A stretch of 64,000 nt of DNA from Ostrinia nubilalis (GCF_963855985.1 NC_087111.1:8809001-8873000), one strand, 5' to 3'; positions 21,251 through 32,822 are shown, numbered from the stretch's first letter. Numbers and translations: made by a program. The notes: generated from the sequence alone by a model not told the origin.

Positions 21251-21467
21251 CTGATAATGACAATGTATCTATCTGTCAAAATAGTTGAATAACTATACCG
21301 TAATACTTATTGATCTCAAATTATCTTATCACTAACTATCAGACACGGATTACATAGGTTTGGTTTGTATTGCTAATGCTATCTGCTTTAGTCATTTCTG
21401 AATCGTGCACATGCAAACTGAGAAGTTATGAATTAATAAAGTGTTTTTAAGTAATAAGTAATTCAAA

Positions 21468-24400
21468 ATGAGTAAATACGGGAGGCAGTATCTAATATGC
21501 TTCTTCGGTAAGTGCATTTTATTTTTTGTTATCTTCCTATCATTAGGGATAGTGCAAATCTATTACTAGCATTGGATACTGCTGCGTAGTGAAAAATTAG
21601 GCCAAAAATAAAAAGTACGAGTATATCTCTTATGCCCGTTTTCACCATCAATCCCTAATTTTTAAGTAACCTCTATGGTAACACTAAACAGGAATTTTGT
21701 TTTCAAAGGGGTCCCTTTAAAATTAGGGATTGATGGTTAAAATCGGCATTAGCCCTTCTCCTGTATTTTTAAGTAAATTTGGTTACAGTGCAGATACACG
21801 GTATTGATCTGATTATCACTTACCATCAGGTGAGATACAGGCCAAGAGCTTGCTTGTTGTGGATAAAAAAAATCCAATGAAATAAGACGAAATACGTAGC
21901 AAAATTCTGTGCCATCAAATGAGAAAGAGCCTAAACCAAAAAATGTGGTATCTAAAAATGAAAATATAATTCGATAATAATATTACCTAGTTAATGTTCC
22001 GGTCCGATAAAAGTTCTGGAGTGGAGGCCACGTACCGGAAAGCGCAGCGTAGGACATGTATCTGCCCACAAGGTGGACCGACGATCTCATAAAGGATGCA
22101 GGCCGCCACCAACCGGCCATTGTGAAAATCATTGGGGGAGGCCTATGTTCAGCAGTGGACGTCCTATGGCTTAAAAATGATGAAGGTTCAGCTCATTTTT
22201 ATTCCAAATGACTGTTTTATGACTTGTGAGCTACCTTCTATAATTAAAAAATATTTATTTATTTCAATAATCTGGCATTTTACAGCGTACATAGGTCAGA
22301 TCATTTTTGGATACGCCGGAGGCTGGCCAGCTCCGATATTCTCGAAGTTGCATGACCCTGGACAGTTCCCCGTGCCTCCCAGTGATATGGAGTACAACTG
22401 GGTGATATCTTCCTTATATGTTGGAGCCGTTGTGGGTAGATATAGCTTTTAATTTAATAGATAGATTGTAAGATATTAGAGAAATGATGGTGAGGGTACA
22501 ATCATGCATTAAAAAACTTTTACAAAATGATTTACTAATGAAAAGGATGCACCTGTGGATGCACCTTTTCGTTATACCCACAAGGTGGACCGATAACATC
22601 ATAAAAGTAGCAGGAAGGCATGCAGGCCGCTACCAATTGGTCAATCATTGGGGGAGGCCTATGGCTGAAATGATGATGATGATCCTTTTTGTTGGATAAG
22701 TTAAAGGGAATGTTCATTAATTGATTAAAGCTATTTGTTTTATAAATGTTAATAGGTCGTAATATAGCTTGGCCTGCCACCAGTTCGGGACAATATACTT
22801 AATTGACTGGTGCTGAGAAGAAATGGCAGAAGAAAGTCATGATATCTTAGTAAATGGTTGAATACTTTTACAGTCATCTGTCTCCCGCTTTGCAAGTCGA
22901 TATTACCTATATTTCGAACTCTTCTTGTATTATTCTGATTAAATTCGTTGCGGGTTCAAAGACAGTTAGCTATCCCCCGGGACGCCTCAACCTTCACTAG
23001 TTGAGTTTCATTGGAGGCCAGGCTGTAGACCCTGCACTTTACATGAGTTGCAGTGGTGGGAAATTGTGGTGGGATAAGTCCCGATATCACTGCAATGTAT
23101 ATTCCATCCATTTTACTCTTCCAGGTGCATTAGCCCTAAGCCGTCTGTCCAATGTGATAGGCCGAAAGTCATTTCTGATCATCGGAGACGTGGGGATCAT
23201 ACTATCATACGTGGGGCTGATCCTCATCAAACATATTCTGGCTTTGTGGATCCTCAGATTTATAATGGGAATGAGCATTGCCTTCATATATTGTGTCAAC
23301 TTGGTTTACATAGGGGAAATTGCGTAAGTATCAAAAATGGATTTGGGCTTTATGTATTTCGTTTAAGGTTGTAAATCAATTGATGAAAGACATAGGAGGA
23401 AGGCGGTAATTATGCTGGTATTAATTTATAAGGAACTAAAATAATTTACTAAAATAACATAAAAACGTTTCCAAGACGTTTTCAATTTATAAACATCGCT
23501 GAGGCTGAGTTGCACCACATAATTTTAACGGTAACTATAACGATAACCGGTACTTCTGAGTTTGACAAAGTTTTGTTGACGGTTGGTTAAGTAAAAGTAA
23601 GGTCACGGTGGTGCAATCCAGCCTAAGAAAACTTATTATGGTTCCAAAAATGTCCTTTGAAGAAAATAGCTCTTCTATAGAATAATAAAAACTATATATT
23701 TATAGCTCAATTACTTGTTTTAGTCCGTAAAATACAATTCCGACGTCTATTTTTATGTAAATTAAAGTCAACAAAAGTTCTCTGTAATAAACTTTTTTCA
23801 GTTATATTGAAAAACATTTATTGTAGTTCTGTTTTACGTATATTTTTGTACACCTTTTCAGCTCCACCGAAATCAGAGGAAAGCTCCTAGGAAGCTTCAT
23901 GATATACTTCTCTTTCGGTTTCTTGCTCGTTTACATCGTAGGCGGGTATGCTTCGTACGACTTCGTCAATTACTTCGCGTTGGCCATGAGTGTGATGTAC
24001 CTTGGGGGGCTATACTTTGCCCCAGAATCTCCTATTTACCATCTGTTAAAAGGTAAGGTTTTGTTTGATATTTTTAAAGGCTAAGCAACATTATTTAATT
24101 ACTTTTAAATATTATACGTTTTGCTGCAAAAATACACACAAGACGGCCGGAAAGTTTGAAATTTTATGCCAAGACTAATAAGTTTTGCGCCGCAGAAATG
24201 AGTTTTACAGTAAACAAGCAAAGGCAGCAAACAAAACTGCCCAGAATATTTTACTTTTCCAGATGTTTGTATATTATTTACTTCATTGGTTGGTTTTTTT
24301 TATGGCAGTCAAGCTGTAGATCCTGGATATACAGGAGTTTCAGCGGTGAGAACGAGAGGTGGGAATAGTCCCGTTTTTAACAGATGTTTAAATGTATTTC

Positions 24401-26516
24401 CAGGTCGAAATGAAGAAGCTCGAGCAACTTTAATAGCACTAAATAGAAAAGAAGATGCTGAAAATTTGACAGAATTGAAATTGCAAATAGAAAACAACAA
24501 AGGCACGTTAGAATGGAAGACCTTGTTCATGGTTAAATGCAACAGAAAGGCTTTGATCATAACCGGCCTGCTGTATGGCTTCCAACAATTGTCTGGGGTG
24601 CCTATACTTCGGAATTACGCTACAACGATTTTTGATATTGCAGGTAGGTATACGAATTGTTTGAAGTAGGTAACAAGTGAGGTTATTAACCAGATTTCCC
24701 GGTTGGTATATTCCCTACTATACTTGGAACAACTGATTGTCTCCCAGGTTGTCTTTTGAATTCCACTCTTTTCATCCACCAGAATTACTGAGGAAGAACC
24801 ACGGAGACATAACACACTTATTCTTGAAGCAACAATAATACTTATTCTTAAACTACAAAGTGGACAGACGACCTCATAAAGGTAGCAGGTAAGGGCTGGA
24901 TGCAGGCCGCTACCAACTGGCTAATCTGGAAATCATTTTGGGAGGTCTATAACCTATGTCCTGTGGCTGAAATTTAATGATGATGATGAAAGCAACAATA
25001 ATCAAAATTCTAAAGTAATCGTTTTTCAGAGTCATCTGTAGCCCCACACGTAGCAATGATCATAATCGGATCAGTCCAGTTTATTTCTGCATTCATCACG
25101 ATCATGGCTGTCGAGAACTGTGGAAGAAGAATACTTCTTCTGATGTCTACTAGCTGTTGTTGTTTGAGTATGGTAAGTTATTTATCTATTTTCTATTGCT
25201 ACCTGTTCGTTCGTTAATTAAATTCTTCCATCCACGCACATTTTGCAAATCTTGTCATATAATTTTCATTCATGTCAAAAATCTTGAACTTTAACTTCGA
25301 GCCAATATTATGTTTCGGTTGTTGACAGGAATTTATAATATTTGTTTTGGACATGTTAAGCGCCCTGAAAGGGGTCTTTAATATACTTACATAGAAATTA
25401 GTTCAAAAAGGACTTCTAAAACTGGATCATGGAGAAATGCAAGCATAGTCGCGAGTAGGTAAGGTCACATCACTATCATAGTTATTTTTTTCTGTTACAG
25501 TTGGTTCTTGCCCTCTATTTCTACTTGTACGATAATGGCGTTGAATTTGTATCCAATATAAAATGGGTGCCACTAGTAGCCTCTGTTACATTCCTGGCGG
25601 CTTTTACTCCTGGTAAGTTGAATTCGGCGAAATTCAAAGGACGATGGAGCGGGCTATGCTCGGAGTTTCTCTTCGTGATCGAATCAGAAATGAGGAGATC
25701 CGCAGGAGAACCAAAGTAACCGACATTGCTCGCAGAATTGCTAAAATAAAGTGGCAGTGGGCGGGGCACATAGCTCGTAGAGACGATGGCCGTTGGGGCA
25801 GGAAAGTTCTCGAGTGGCGACCACGGGCTGGAAGAAGTAGCGTGGGCAGGCCTTTGTCCAGCAGTGGACGTCATTTGGCTGAAACGAACGAAGTTGAATT
25901 CATGAAAAGGCAAAAACTATGTTGACACACACTAACAAGTAGGTACATTACAATAAAAAATAAAGCTTATAAAAGCTGACGACATTGAATTTTCGGATAG
26001 ATCCAGTTTATTGATACCGTTTGATTAGTAACTACACTTTCGACATCTTGTATAGTTTAGAAATAATCGAGTGAGGTCACTTATCGTTTCCACCCCGTAT
26101 TATTGTTCCGAAACAGTGGTAGGTTTGGGTCGTATAAAAGTGCTTTTTGGGGGCCTACTTAAAGAAAATTTAATGAATTTTTATGACATTCTCGTGTCTT
26201 TTTACCTATTTCAGGCTTCGGAGTCATCCCCGGCACGCTGGTCGGCGAGATGTTCGAGGTAGACGTCCGAAACAAAGGCACTGCCATCGTCCTAGCATTC
26301 TCCTGGTTCATGAGCATATTCACCATCACATCTTTTGGCGTTATCATCACTAATATGGGAATGTACGTCGCCTTTGCTACGTTTTCTGTGGTTGCGGCGT
26401 GTGCTTTTCTATGCACGTTGTTTTTGGTACCAGAAACTAAAGGGAAGACCTTGATTGAGGTGCAGAAGATGTTGAGTAATTCATCATCATCATCATCATC
26501 ATCATCTCAGCCATAA
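21468..26516 (+). CDS. Tret1-like facilitated trehalose/sugar transporter
   Basis: Eight exons splice in frame to 458 aa: 21468-21507, 22286-22435, 23125-23323, 23862-24052, 24404-24643, 25030-25172, 25501-25612 and 26215-26516. All introns are GT-AG. The start ATG follows CAAA, a good insect context. It is a 12-TM MFS sugar porter of the plasma membrane. Signatures are YNWVISSLYVGAVVG, GALALSRLSNVIGRK (residues 64-78), PESP (184-187), QQLSG (254-258), ENCGRR (302-307) and PETKG (431-435). This fits insect Tret1-like facilitators that move trehalose or other sugars between haemolymph and tissues. Substrate cannot be read from sequence. The last 11 residues (nine Ser, Gln, Pro) and the TAA come from an RTE insertion. 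Introns 1, 2, 5 and 7 also hold RTE pieces. Confidence 0.92.
21631..21751. repeat. MITE-2 copy
   Basis: The ends TATGCCCGTTTTCACCATC and GATGGTTAAAATCGGCATTA are inverted repeats carrying the AATTAGGGATT block on each arm. It lies in transporter intron 1. Confidence 0.78.
21806..21872 (+). mobile_element. SINE 3' tail fragment
   Basis: CACTTACCATCAGGTGAGAT, AGGCCAAGAGCTTG and GTGGATAAAAAAAA match the tail of the SINE at 6110-6432. Confidence 0.7.
22013..22185 (+). mobile_element. RTE fragment in transporter intron 1
   Basis: C-terminal RTE coding sequence runs into GGGGGAGGCCTATGTTCAGC and the GGACGTCCTATGGCTTAAA end. It lies about 100 bp before the exon 2 acceptor. Confidence 0.8.
22577..22683 (+). 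mobile_element. RTE fragment in transporter intron 2
   Basis: CACAAGGTGGACCGATAAC through GGGGGAGGCCTATGGCTGAA to (ATG)n. The usual TGTTCAGCAGTGGACGTCC piece is deleted between two short CCTATG/CCTRTGG matches. Confidence 0.8.
22766..22840 (+). repeat. LINE tail F fragment
   Basis: CAGTTCGGGACAATA, GGTGCTGAGAAGAA and AGAAAGTCAT resemble pieces at 37220-37290 and 40375-40490. It is probably the 3' UTR of a LINE. Confidence 0.45.
22926..23092 (+). repeat. Repeat D copy next to a splice acceptor
   Basis: ATTCGTTGCGGGTTC, GACAGTTAGCTATCCCC, CAACCTTCACTAGTTGAG and TGCAGTGGTGGGAAA match the other repeat D copies. It ends about 32 bp upstream of the exon 3 acceptor at 23124. Confidence 0.7.
23511..23626 (+). 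repeat. MITE-1 copy
   Basis: From GAGGCTGAGTTGCACCAC to GTGCAATCCAGCCTAA, in transporter intron 3. Confidence 0.8.
24283..24380 (+). repeat. Repeat D copy next to a splice acceptor
   Basis: CAAGCTGTAGATCCTGGATA, AGGAGTTTCAGCGGTGAGAA and GTGGGAATAGTCCCG belong to repeat D. It ends about 24 bp upstream of the exon 5 acceptor at 24403. Confidence 0.65.
24856..24989 (+). mobile_element. RTE fragment in transporter intron 5
   Basis: Diverged RTE 3' end: GGATGCAGGCCGCTACCAAC, GGGAGGTCTATAACC and the GATGATGATGA tail. Confidence 0.75.
25626..25890 (+). mobile_element. RTE insertion beside a splice donor, 11-bp TSD
   Basis: A copy of the same family as the full-length element at 2894, sense with the host gene. 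AAGTTGAATTC flanks it at 25615-25625 and 25891-25901, and the left repeat overlaps the intron 7 donor GTAAGT. About 100 bp are missing inside, between two AGGCCT hexamers in the family sequence. Confidence 0.9.
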
Positions 26517-26528
26517 AATGTCCACTGC
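26481..26528 (-). mobile_element. 48-bp RTE insertion in the transporter stop region
   Basis: (TCA)n, then TCTCAGCCATAAAATGTCC and ACTGC is the extreme 3' end of an RTE in antisense. The 8-bp repeat TGAGTAAT flanks it at 26473-26480 and 26529-26536. It supplies the poly-Ser codons and the TAA of the transporter. Confidence 0.85.
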
Positions 26529-26536
26529 TGAGTAAT

Positions 26537-27114
26537 CAACATTGGCGAAATCGTGGTTATCAATACCAGGTTATTGCCAGCAACAGAAGAAGAAAATCTT
26601 GAAATGTATTTGACAATTCATAATTAAGGCACTGGACTGGATTTAAAGTATTATTGGCAGTCTTTAAGCGCGCTTTCACATTAGGGCGTTAGACTGCACG
26701 ACTGCGGCGCGTTTTTATAATGTGAATGCATGTTTTCGGCAGCGCGTTTGTCGCGCTGCTAAATCGCCTAACTAAATATGTAAGTGCTCTAAGACCCATC
26801 ACTGCTGCCATAACCACTGAGCTATTGAGAGCTCAGTTACAAAAAATATTTGTACTGCTTAATATTTAACTATTGAAATAATAATCTCCTTTTGTATTGT
26901 TTAATTAGATTTTTTTTAATAAACAAGAAATGACAAGCATTGTTTTTAAATTAACAAATTATTTACAAAGATTCAACTAACCCTTTTGTTCAATTCACAG
27001 CAGAATTTATCATGATTTCATCTAGATATTAATTTGATCTTTATAATCCTTTAAATTAGGTTAATATTTCCATCACTGTTAAAACTCTTAGCCGGTAAAC
27101 TTGAAACGAAACCA
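26537..27114. other. Transporter 3' UTR candidate
   Basis: The first 68 bp read on in the pre-insertion frame to a TGA. After that I see no gene or repeat, only AT-rich sequence holding an AATAAA at 26918. Confidence 0.5.
26918..26923 (+). terminator. Candidate poly(A) signal of the transporter
   Basis: AATAAA lies about 400 bp after the stop, in a T-rich context. Confidence 0.45.
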
Positions 27115-27685
27115 GCCAGCGAGCTCGTCTTAAAGAACTCACAGACGAGCGATATTATGTCAGCTACTATTTGCGATAGCAGTAGGAGACGATCAGCGAC
27201 AGTTGCCGGCTCGCGCCTTTCGCTGTCATGAAATGTTGACACTCTAAGGCTGGGTTGCACCATCTTACTTTAACTTTGATAAACGTCAAAAATCTGTCAA
27301 ACTCCATACAAAAAGCACCGGTTAACGTTATAGTAAGTCAAAATTAGGTGGTGCAACTCAGCCTACGTATACCTACGTTAGTGACTGCCCGTCTTTAAGA
27401 GTCGCGATGCATCGGCGACTGTCGGCGACCATCAGCGGTATTTGCGATGCATCGACGACGGTCGCTTAGTGTGCGGTCACACACTAGGCGACATGCAACA
27501 GCGACATTGAGGGCCGCAGCCTGTCGTCGCGTCAAGTCGCAGAGCTGTTGCTATTGCGTGTCACTTAGTGTGCGTGCACCTACGCTAAATTTCAATTCGT
27601 CGGTGATTATCAGCAACTGTCTTCGTCTTTTAAGCAGCATGCAGTCGCCGATACTGTCGCTCGTCTGTGAGCTCCCTTAACTCGA
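27115..27685. mobile_element. TIR element rich in GCGAC motifs
   Basis: The left end (AACTCACAGACGAGCGATAT near 27136) and right end (GTCGCTCGTCTGTGAGCTCC near 27655) are inverted. The interior is GC-rich for this window, with many GTCGC and ATGCATCG words. A frame at 27447-27680 has no domain. A MITE-1 lies inside. Confidence 0.6.
27244..27365 (-). repeat. MITE-1 copy
   Basis: Inverted relative to most copies, from TAAGGCTGGGTTGCACCATC to GTGGTGCAACTCAGCC. Nested in the TIR element at 27115-27685. Confidence 0.85.
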
Positions 27686-27991
27686 AGCACTTAAAAGAGG
27701 CTAAAAGTTTTAATGATTCAACTTAGCTTGTTGAACACTCGAGTTTAAAATCCTACGTTGAGAGCCGGTAATCTATTAAACAACATTAAAGCACCTGTCA
27801 AACGAAGTGAAAGGCGTCAAACTAAGCACAATAGGGCAAGTTTAAACAATTTTCATTCCGATGTAAATAAATAAAACGTAGCACAATTATCTAGGTAAAC
27901 GAGTTACATGCTTACTTACCCCCTTGCAAAAGAGGGTGCTTATTGGACCACAAGACCATTAATTATTAATCTAAATATAATATAACTCAAA

Positions 27992-28195
27992 GGTGACTGA
28001 CTGACTGACTGATTGACTGACTGACATAGTGATCTATCAACGCACAGCCCAAACCACTGAACGGATCGGGCTGAAATTTGGCATGCAAGTAGATGTTATG
28101 ACATAGGCATTCGCTAAGAAAGGATTTTACGAAACTCCACCCCTAAGGGGGTAAAACGGGATCCACGCGTACGAAGTCGCGGGCGGCCGCTATAG
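27992..28195 (+). repeat. Repeat A copy, most complete
   Basis: (TGAC)n, ACGGATCGGGCTGAAATTTG, the GGGGGTAAAACGGG block, ACGCGTACGAAGTCGCGG and GCGGCCGC. The preceding sequence from about 27961 may also belong to it. Confidence 0.7.
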
Positions 28196-28336
28196 TTAAT
28201 ATTAAGTCTTAGTTAAAATGCTAGCAGCGTTGAGCTGTGTTTGAGCCTGCGTTCCTTGGTTCTCAATTCGGCCAGTACAACACCAATATCACTGGGCTAT
28301 TGTCGGTTCAATTTTCGTATAAGTATACTTAGATGA

Positions 28337-28648
28337 ACGAACTAAAGTCGCTGACATAGCCCGACGGATTAGCAAGCTGAAGTGGCAATGGGCAGATAGT
28401 ACGCAGAACTGACGATGGGGCAGCAAGTTTCTGGAATGGCGACCGCGTACAGGAAAATGCAGCGTGGGACGTCCACCCACAAGGTGGACCGACGACATCA
28501 ATAGGTAGCAGGGAAGCGCTGGACGCAGGACGCAGGAAGGGGTGGATGGGAATAAAGGACGACGCCTTTAGACGCAGGCCGCTACCAATCGATCAACATG
28601 GAAAACATTGGGGGAGGTCTATGTTCAGCAGTGAAAATGATGATGATG
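28337..28648 (+). mobile_element. 5'-truncated RTE insertion, 12-bp TSD
   Basis: RTE C-terminal coding sequence (GACATAGCCCGACGGATTAG onward) ends in GATGATGATG. It carries an extra insertion of about 60 bp with repeated GACGCAGG. ATACTTAGATGA flanks it at 28325-28336 and 28649-28660. Confidence 0.88.
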
Positions 28649-28660
28649 ATACTTAGATGA

Positions 28661-29055
28661 TATTTATATCTATTAATTACCATCAAGCACATTGTTTTCT
28701 ATCCAAGTATTCGGAATGCCAATGTCTGCAAACTTACGAATACTTTTGTGGCAGTTTGTATTCATTTGGACTCGACAAATTTCTTTCCCTCAAAACTTTT
28801 GCTCGACAAGTTGAAATCTTTTTCTCTAAGTTAGGGGACGTGTGGAGGACAAGTCATAAGCGTTGGCCTTTTGGTTATATCTAGGTACTTACTCAATAAT
28901 CATAGATTTGGTCCTTCGAGCCGGATTTCTGCGGCACCATAGATACAAATAAATATGTAGATACTCAAAGAACTAAGGTGTATTTGTGTTTTATTTTATA
29001 AATCCATACCAAGTTTTGCCCATTATACAAGGTAAAAATCTTAATCATGTACCCC
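28661..29055. other. Intergenic, nothing recognised
   Basis: A 75-codon frame at 28657-28884 has no domain or splice context that I trust. Confidence 0.4.
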
Positions 29056-29176
29056 TGTGCAACTCAGCCAATTAACTTTGACCGTAACTATAACGAGAAC
29101 CGGTGTTTTTTGTATGGAGTTTGACAGATCTTTGACGTTTGTTAAAGTTAAAGTGAGATGGTGCAACCCAGCCTTA
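29056..29176 (+). repeat. MITE-1 copy
   Basis: The left end is slightly rearranged (TGTGCAACTCAGCC). The right end GTGCAACCCAGCCTTA and the core are typical. Confidence 0.75.
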
Positions 29177-30164
29177 GGATATTGTAAGCAACTTATTGTG
29201 TGGCATGGATAGATACTATCTTCTATCTCATCACTTGGGCCGGACTTTGAACAGGCAAAAGGTGAAGAATGGAAGTCAGAGAGAAACAAAAAGTTGTCGT
29301 AACACTGAGTAATGGTCCGTGAAAAGGCCTACTGAACTAGTTGTTGAAATTCAATTAGTATTTGTGTTTCGTTTTAGTGGAGCATTCTTTTTAGGGGTCC
29401 GCAAATTGAGGTAAACCCATGTTCGCAAAAAAATGATTTGATTTGATTAATAAACTGATATCAAATATGCAGATCAACCGCCAATTTATTTATATCTATT
29501 TAAGTCTGTCTGTAAACATCATTGTTGTATTTCGGCAGTTGGAGGAAAGATAGGGTGAAGATCACTTCTACCTTCGACATAATCATCAGTTTCCATGAGA
29601 TGAGATGCAAGATTTGTCTCAAAACCTTGGTCTAAATTAAACAAAAGCTGTTTCATTTTTAAGAGCTTCCGTAAAAAAAATTGTTTCAATGTCGTTCGTT
29701 TTGAATCGCGGTTAAATTCGCACTAACATAGTTTAAAAAATACTGGATATTGATATTTATGGATTACAGACTCAACATGGTAAGAGCAAAATGGAGGGTC
29801 ATCACATCACTAGGTCCCTAAAAAGGTCTCCACAACACCGTATTTCTTCATTAGCTTGTATTACTTAGCATAAAGATGAATTGCTACGGCCACACGATAG
29901 TGATGGGATGATTACATTATGATACGATATGTTTGATTTTCATTCAATTTTAACAGTTTTTGTTCTAACTTTATTCTGTATTGGCCTGCATCTCACCTGG
30001 ATGGATAGTGATGATCACGCGTGCGGTGGAAGCGAACTTCAATGGCAATCCTCAACTACAGAGGAACTTACTATCTTACCTCCATCAGCAGGAACCGACA
30101 GACTTAGGAAATATGGGGATTGGGGGTGGCAAGCCCGATTGGGTGTGAAGCCGCAGGCGGTAAC
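29177..30164. other. Intergenic with two SINE scraps
   Basis: 29515-29610 and, inverted, about 29965-30090 are diverged pieces of the 6110-type SINE (for example GTATTTCGGCAGTTGGAG, and GCATCTCACCTGGATGG). No gene is seen. Confidence 0.45.
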
Positions 30165-30608
30165 TATTTGAAAAACATAATTAATAATTTCAAGACATAC
30201 GTTAATTATATGTATTAGGCACAAATGATTATAATATCTTATTGCCAGAAAGCAGTTTCAAAAATGTGTTTTAATTTAAATCTGTTACGAAGAAGGAAGG
30301 ATTAGGAAATAAAAATAAAATCTTCATAAATGTTTACATTTAAACAACTTTATCTGTCAGCATTACTATTCCATTAAAAAAAAAAGTATTTGAAAAACAT
30401 AATTGATAATTTCAAGACATACGTTAATTATATGTATTAGGCACAAATGATTATAATATCTTATTGCCAGAAAGCAGTTTCAAAAATGTGTTTTAATTTA
30501 AATCTGTTACGAAGAAGGAAGGATTAGGAAATAAAAATAAAATCTTCATAAATGTTTACATTTAAACAACTTTATCTGTCAGCATTACTATTCCATTAAA
30601 AAAAAAAG
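30165..30608. repeat. Tandem duplication of 222 bp
   Basis: 30165-30386 and 30387-30608 are the same sequence in direct orientation. I find a single A/G difference and identical A10 runs at their ends. The unit has no TIR or coding sequence. Confidence 0.95.
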
Positions 30609-32557
30609 TTTAAAAAGCATTGACACAATTTATTATTAACGTTCTGCACGTAATAACATAGTAAAAACTCTCGACACATCACATCACTATGCTAGCACTT
30701 AAGGCATTTATTCAAATGAGGAAAAAGAATTCTGGAAAGAGGTCATTCCGTAGAGTTTTAGTGAAAAAAATACACTTAAATTATTACGTTCCCTACATTT
30801 TCAAAAGCTTCGCGCAAATTGGCTGCTTAATCAGAAATTGTACTGAAATCTATTTTAAATACTTCGATTAGAAGCATCTGATTGGATAAGAAAACAATTT
30901 GTCTCCGAACGTTAGAAACGTGTTTAAAAACTGAAATATTTTCTTAAACTTTGGTTTTACTCGTAAGTTGCAGAGACATTTGATTTTTTTTATTATTAAA
31001 CAAATAATTACTTATAAGGAACCTAATAGAATACCTAACGAGAAACGAGATTTGACTTAAACCTATTATATGTATATTTGCTTCACTTTATTGTTACCAA
31101 CACTAATCTTAACTTCTAACCAAGCTCAAGTAATATTTTCTCACATTTTTAATCGCCCTATTTTTTAATTTGTTACTCCATGAATAGTAAGGGTTGTGGT
31201 AAGGGTTAGTATATATGTATAAATAAATTGGCTCTTCTTATGGTTACCCTAATATCCAGCAGTAACACATAGACCGCAATAAATAGAGTAATCCTTAAAA
31301 TTCACCCTTAACGACACCTGGTGTGCGAAGGGCATCGATCCATCAAGTCGACAAGACACTCCAGTCAAGCCTCGTTACTGGAAATATCCTGATAATGCCA
31401 AAAATATACGGAAAAACGACGAAAATGCGTTACATTTCGGCGATATTCTCCAGGAAAGGAAGGTTAGTTTTATTTTCTGTATAGCTTTGATAGGAACAAT
31501 AAGCACCGTAAAGGGAGTTACAAGTGATTTACATTTTTGATAAGAGATGGCGTTGTAGGCTTTTAGTTTGGGATATATTATTTCTAGTTGTTTACGGTTT
31601 GAAAAATCCATGTCAAATTGAAATTATAGAATTAAACACTGACATATTTTCATATAGTTGTAATGAGGTATAGGCAGTTTTGCAATAATATTGTCAACTC
31701 TTCATTATAAAAACTTCGACTTATTTGTTTTTTTTTTTTGGTAAGATTTCTATTTGATTACCTACTAAAAACTTGAAATTAAGTTAAATGAAGTGATCAC
31801 TCCAAAATTAGGTAACGCGTCTCGCAGTTTGAATGTTAATAGTTTTTAAATTAAATCAGACTTGTAAAGACAACACTCAAGTTTAACACTGTTAGATGTT
31901 ATTAATTAGTAATAAAGGTTCATTTTGCAATAGAAATGTCTAATCTGATGTGCTATCGACGCTGTTTTAAGGCAAAGGCATTAAAATAGACACATGTAGG
32001 TATTTTAAATTTCCATAAATCATTATTTAATTCGCGAAGCGCCTGAGCCGGCAATAAGCGTTGCGAAAAATGGAATAAATTCCAAGCCATTCCACGGAAT
32101 GTGGTGGAATTAAAAACGAAGATTCCAGATTATGCTCGAAGTGCTGGTTATTTTAGAACTGGAATATTTTGAATGTTGAATACCCGAAGGTAAACTGGAT
32201 GAGAATGCCTTATGGCATTAAGTTCGCCTAATGTTAATATTTTGGCATTGAAGTATAAATAAATAAATGTTTAATGGAATTATTTCTGGGAATCAGTGAC
32301 ATTTGACACATAACAACTCTCCTACCTACGCAGATTTCTCGTTAAAGTTAGTATTATTCAAATTAAATTAATATTTTCTTGATAACTTCTGCTAATATAG
32401 TGCGAAATGACACAAAATGTTAGGATAGACAATGATTTAAATTAATATTATTTTTAGAGTTGTTTCGCAATAAATCCGATCCGAATCTCAAAATAAATAC
32501 GGATCTCTAGTAGGTATACGGGAGCGGCACGGGAGGGGTGACGAATGAATACGGGTG
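30609..32557. other. Intergenic, nothing recognised
   Basis: Long AT-rich stretch. Frames of 60-78 codons at 30689-30871 and 31375-31611 look random. No repeat family from elsewhere in the window recurs here. Confidence 0.45.
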
Positions 32558-32822
32558 TTGACTTACTTGACTTAAGGTCCTAATGTGCCCTAGATGGGAC
32601 AGAGGGCGTCCACAACAGTCCTCCATCGCGTTCGGTCTTGAGCTTCGCGCTTGATCTCGTTACAGGTCTTGCCGATTTTCTTTGCCTCGTCTGCTACAAT
32701 GCGCCGCCAAGTTTGCTTGGGGCGACCACGTTGCCGTTTTCCTTGGAGGTAACAATCCAGAGCCTGCTTAGGGATGTGTTCGGGGTCGTCCTTTGGAGAG
32801 TGTGGCTAATCCAGTTTGGTTA
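32558..32822 (-). mobile_element. LINE C-terminal fragment (second family)
   Basis: In antisense it carries the 3' end AAGTCAAGTAAGTCAA and coding sequence homologous to 58518-58975, for example GTCCACAACAGTCCTCCATC. It is diverged and frame-broken, and its 5' end is truncated. Confidence 0.75.

Noticed and set aside
24286..24403. Extension of transporter exon 5 upstream of 24404
   Set aside because: The open frame enters repeat D, whereas the CCAG acceptor at 24403 joins in phase with exon 4.
27447..27680. Arg/Ser-rich 77-codon frame
   Set aside because: It lies wholly within the TIR element at 27115-27685 and reflects GTCGC word repeats.
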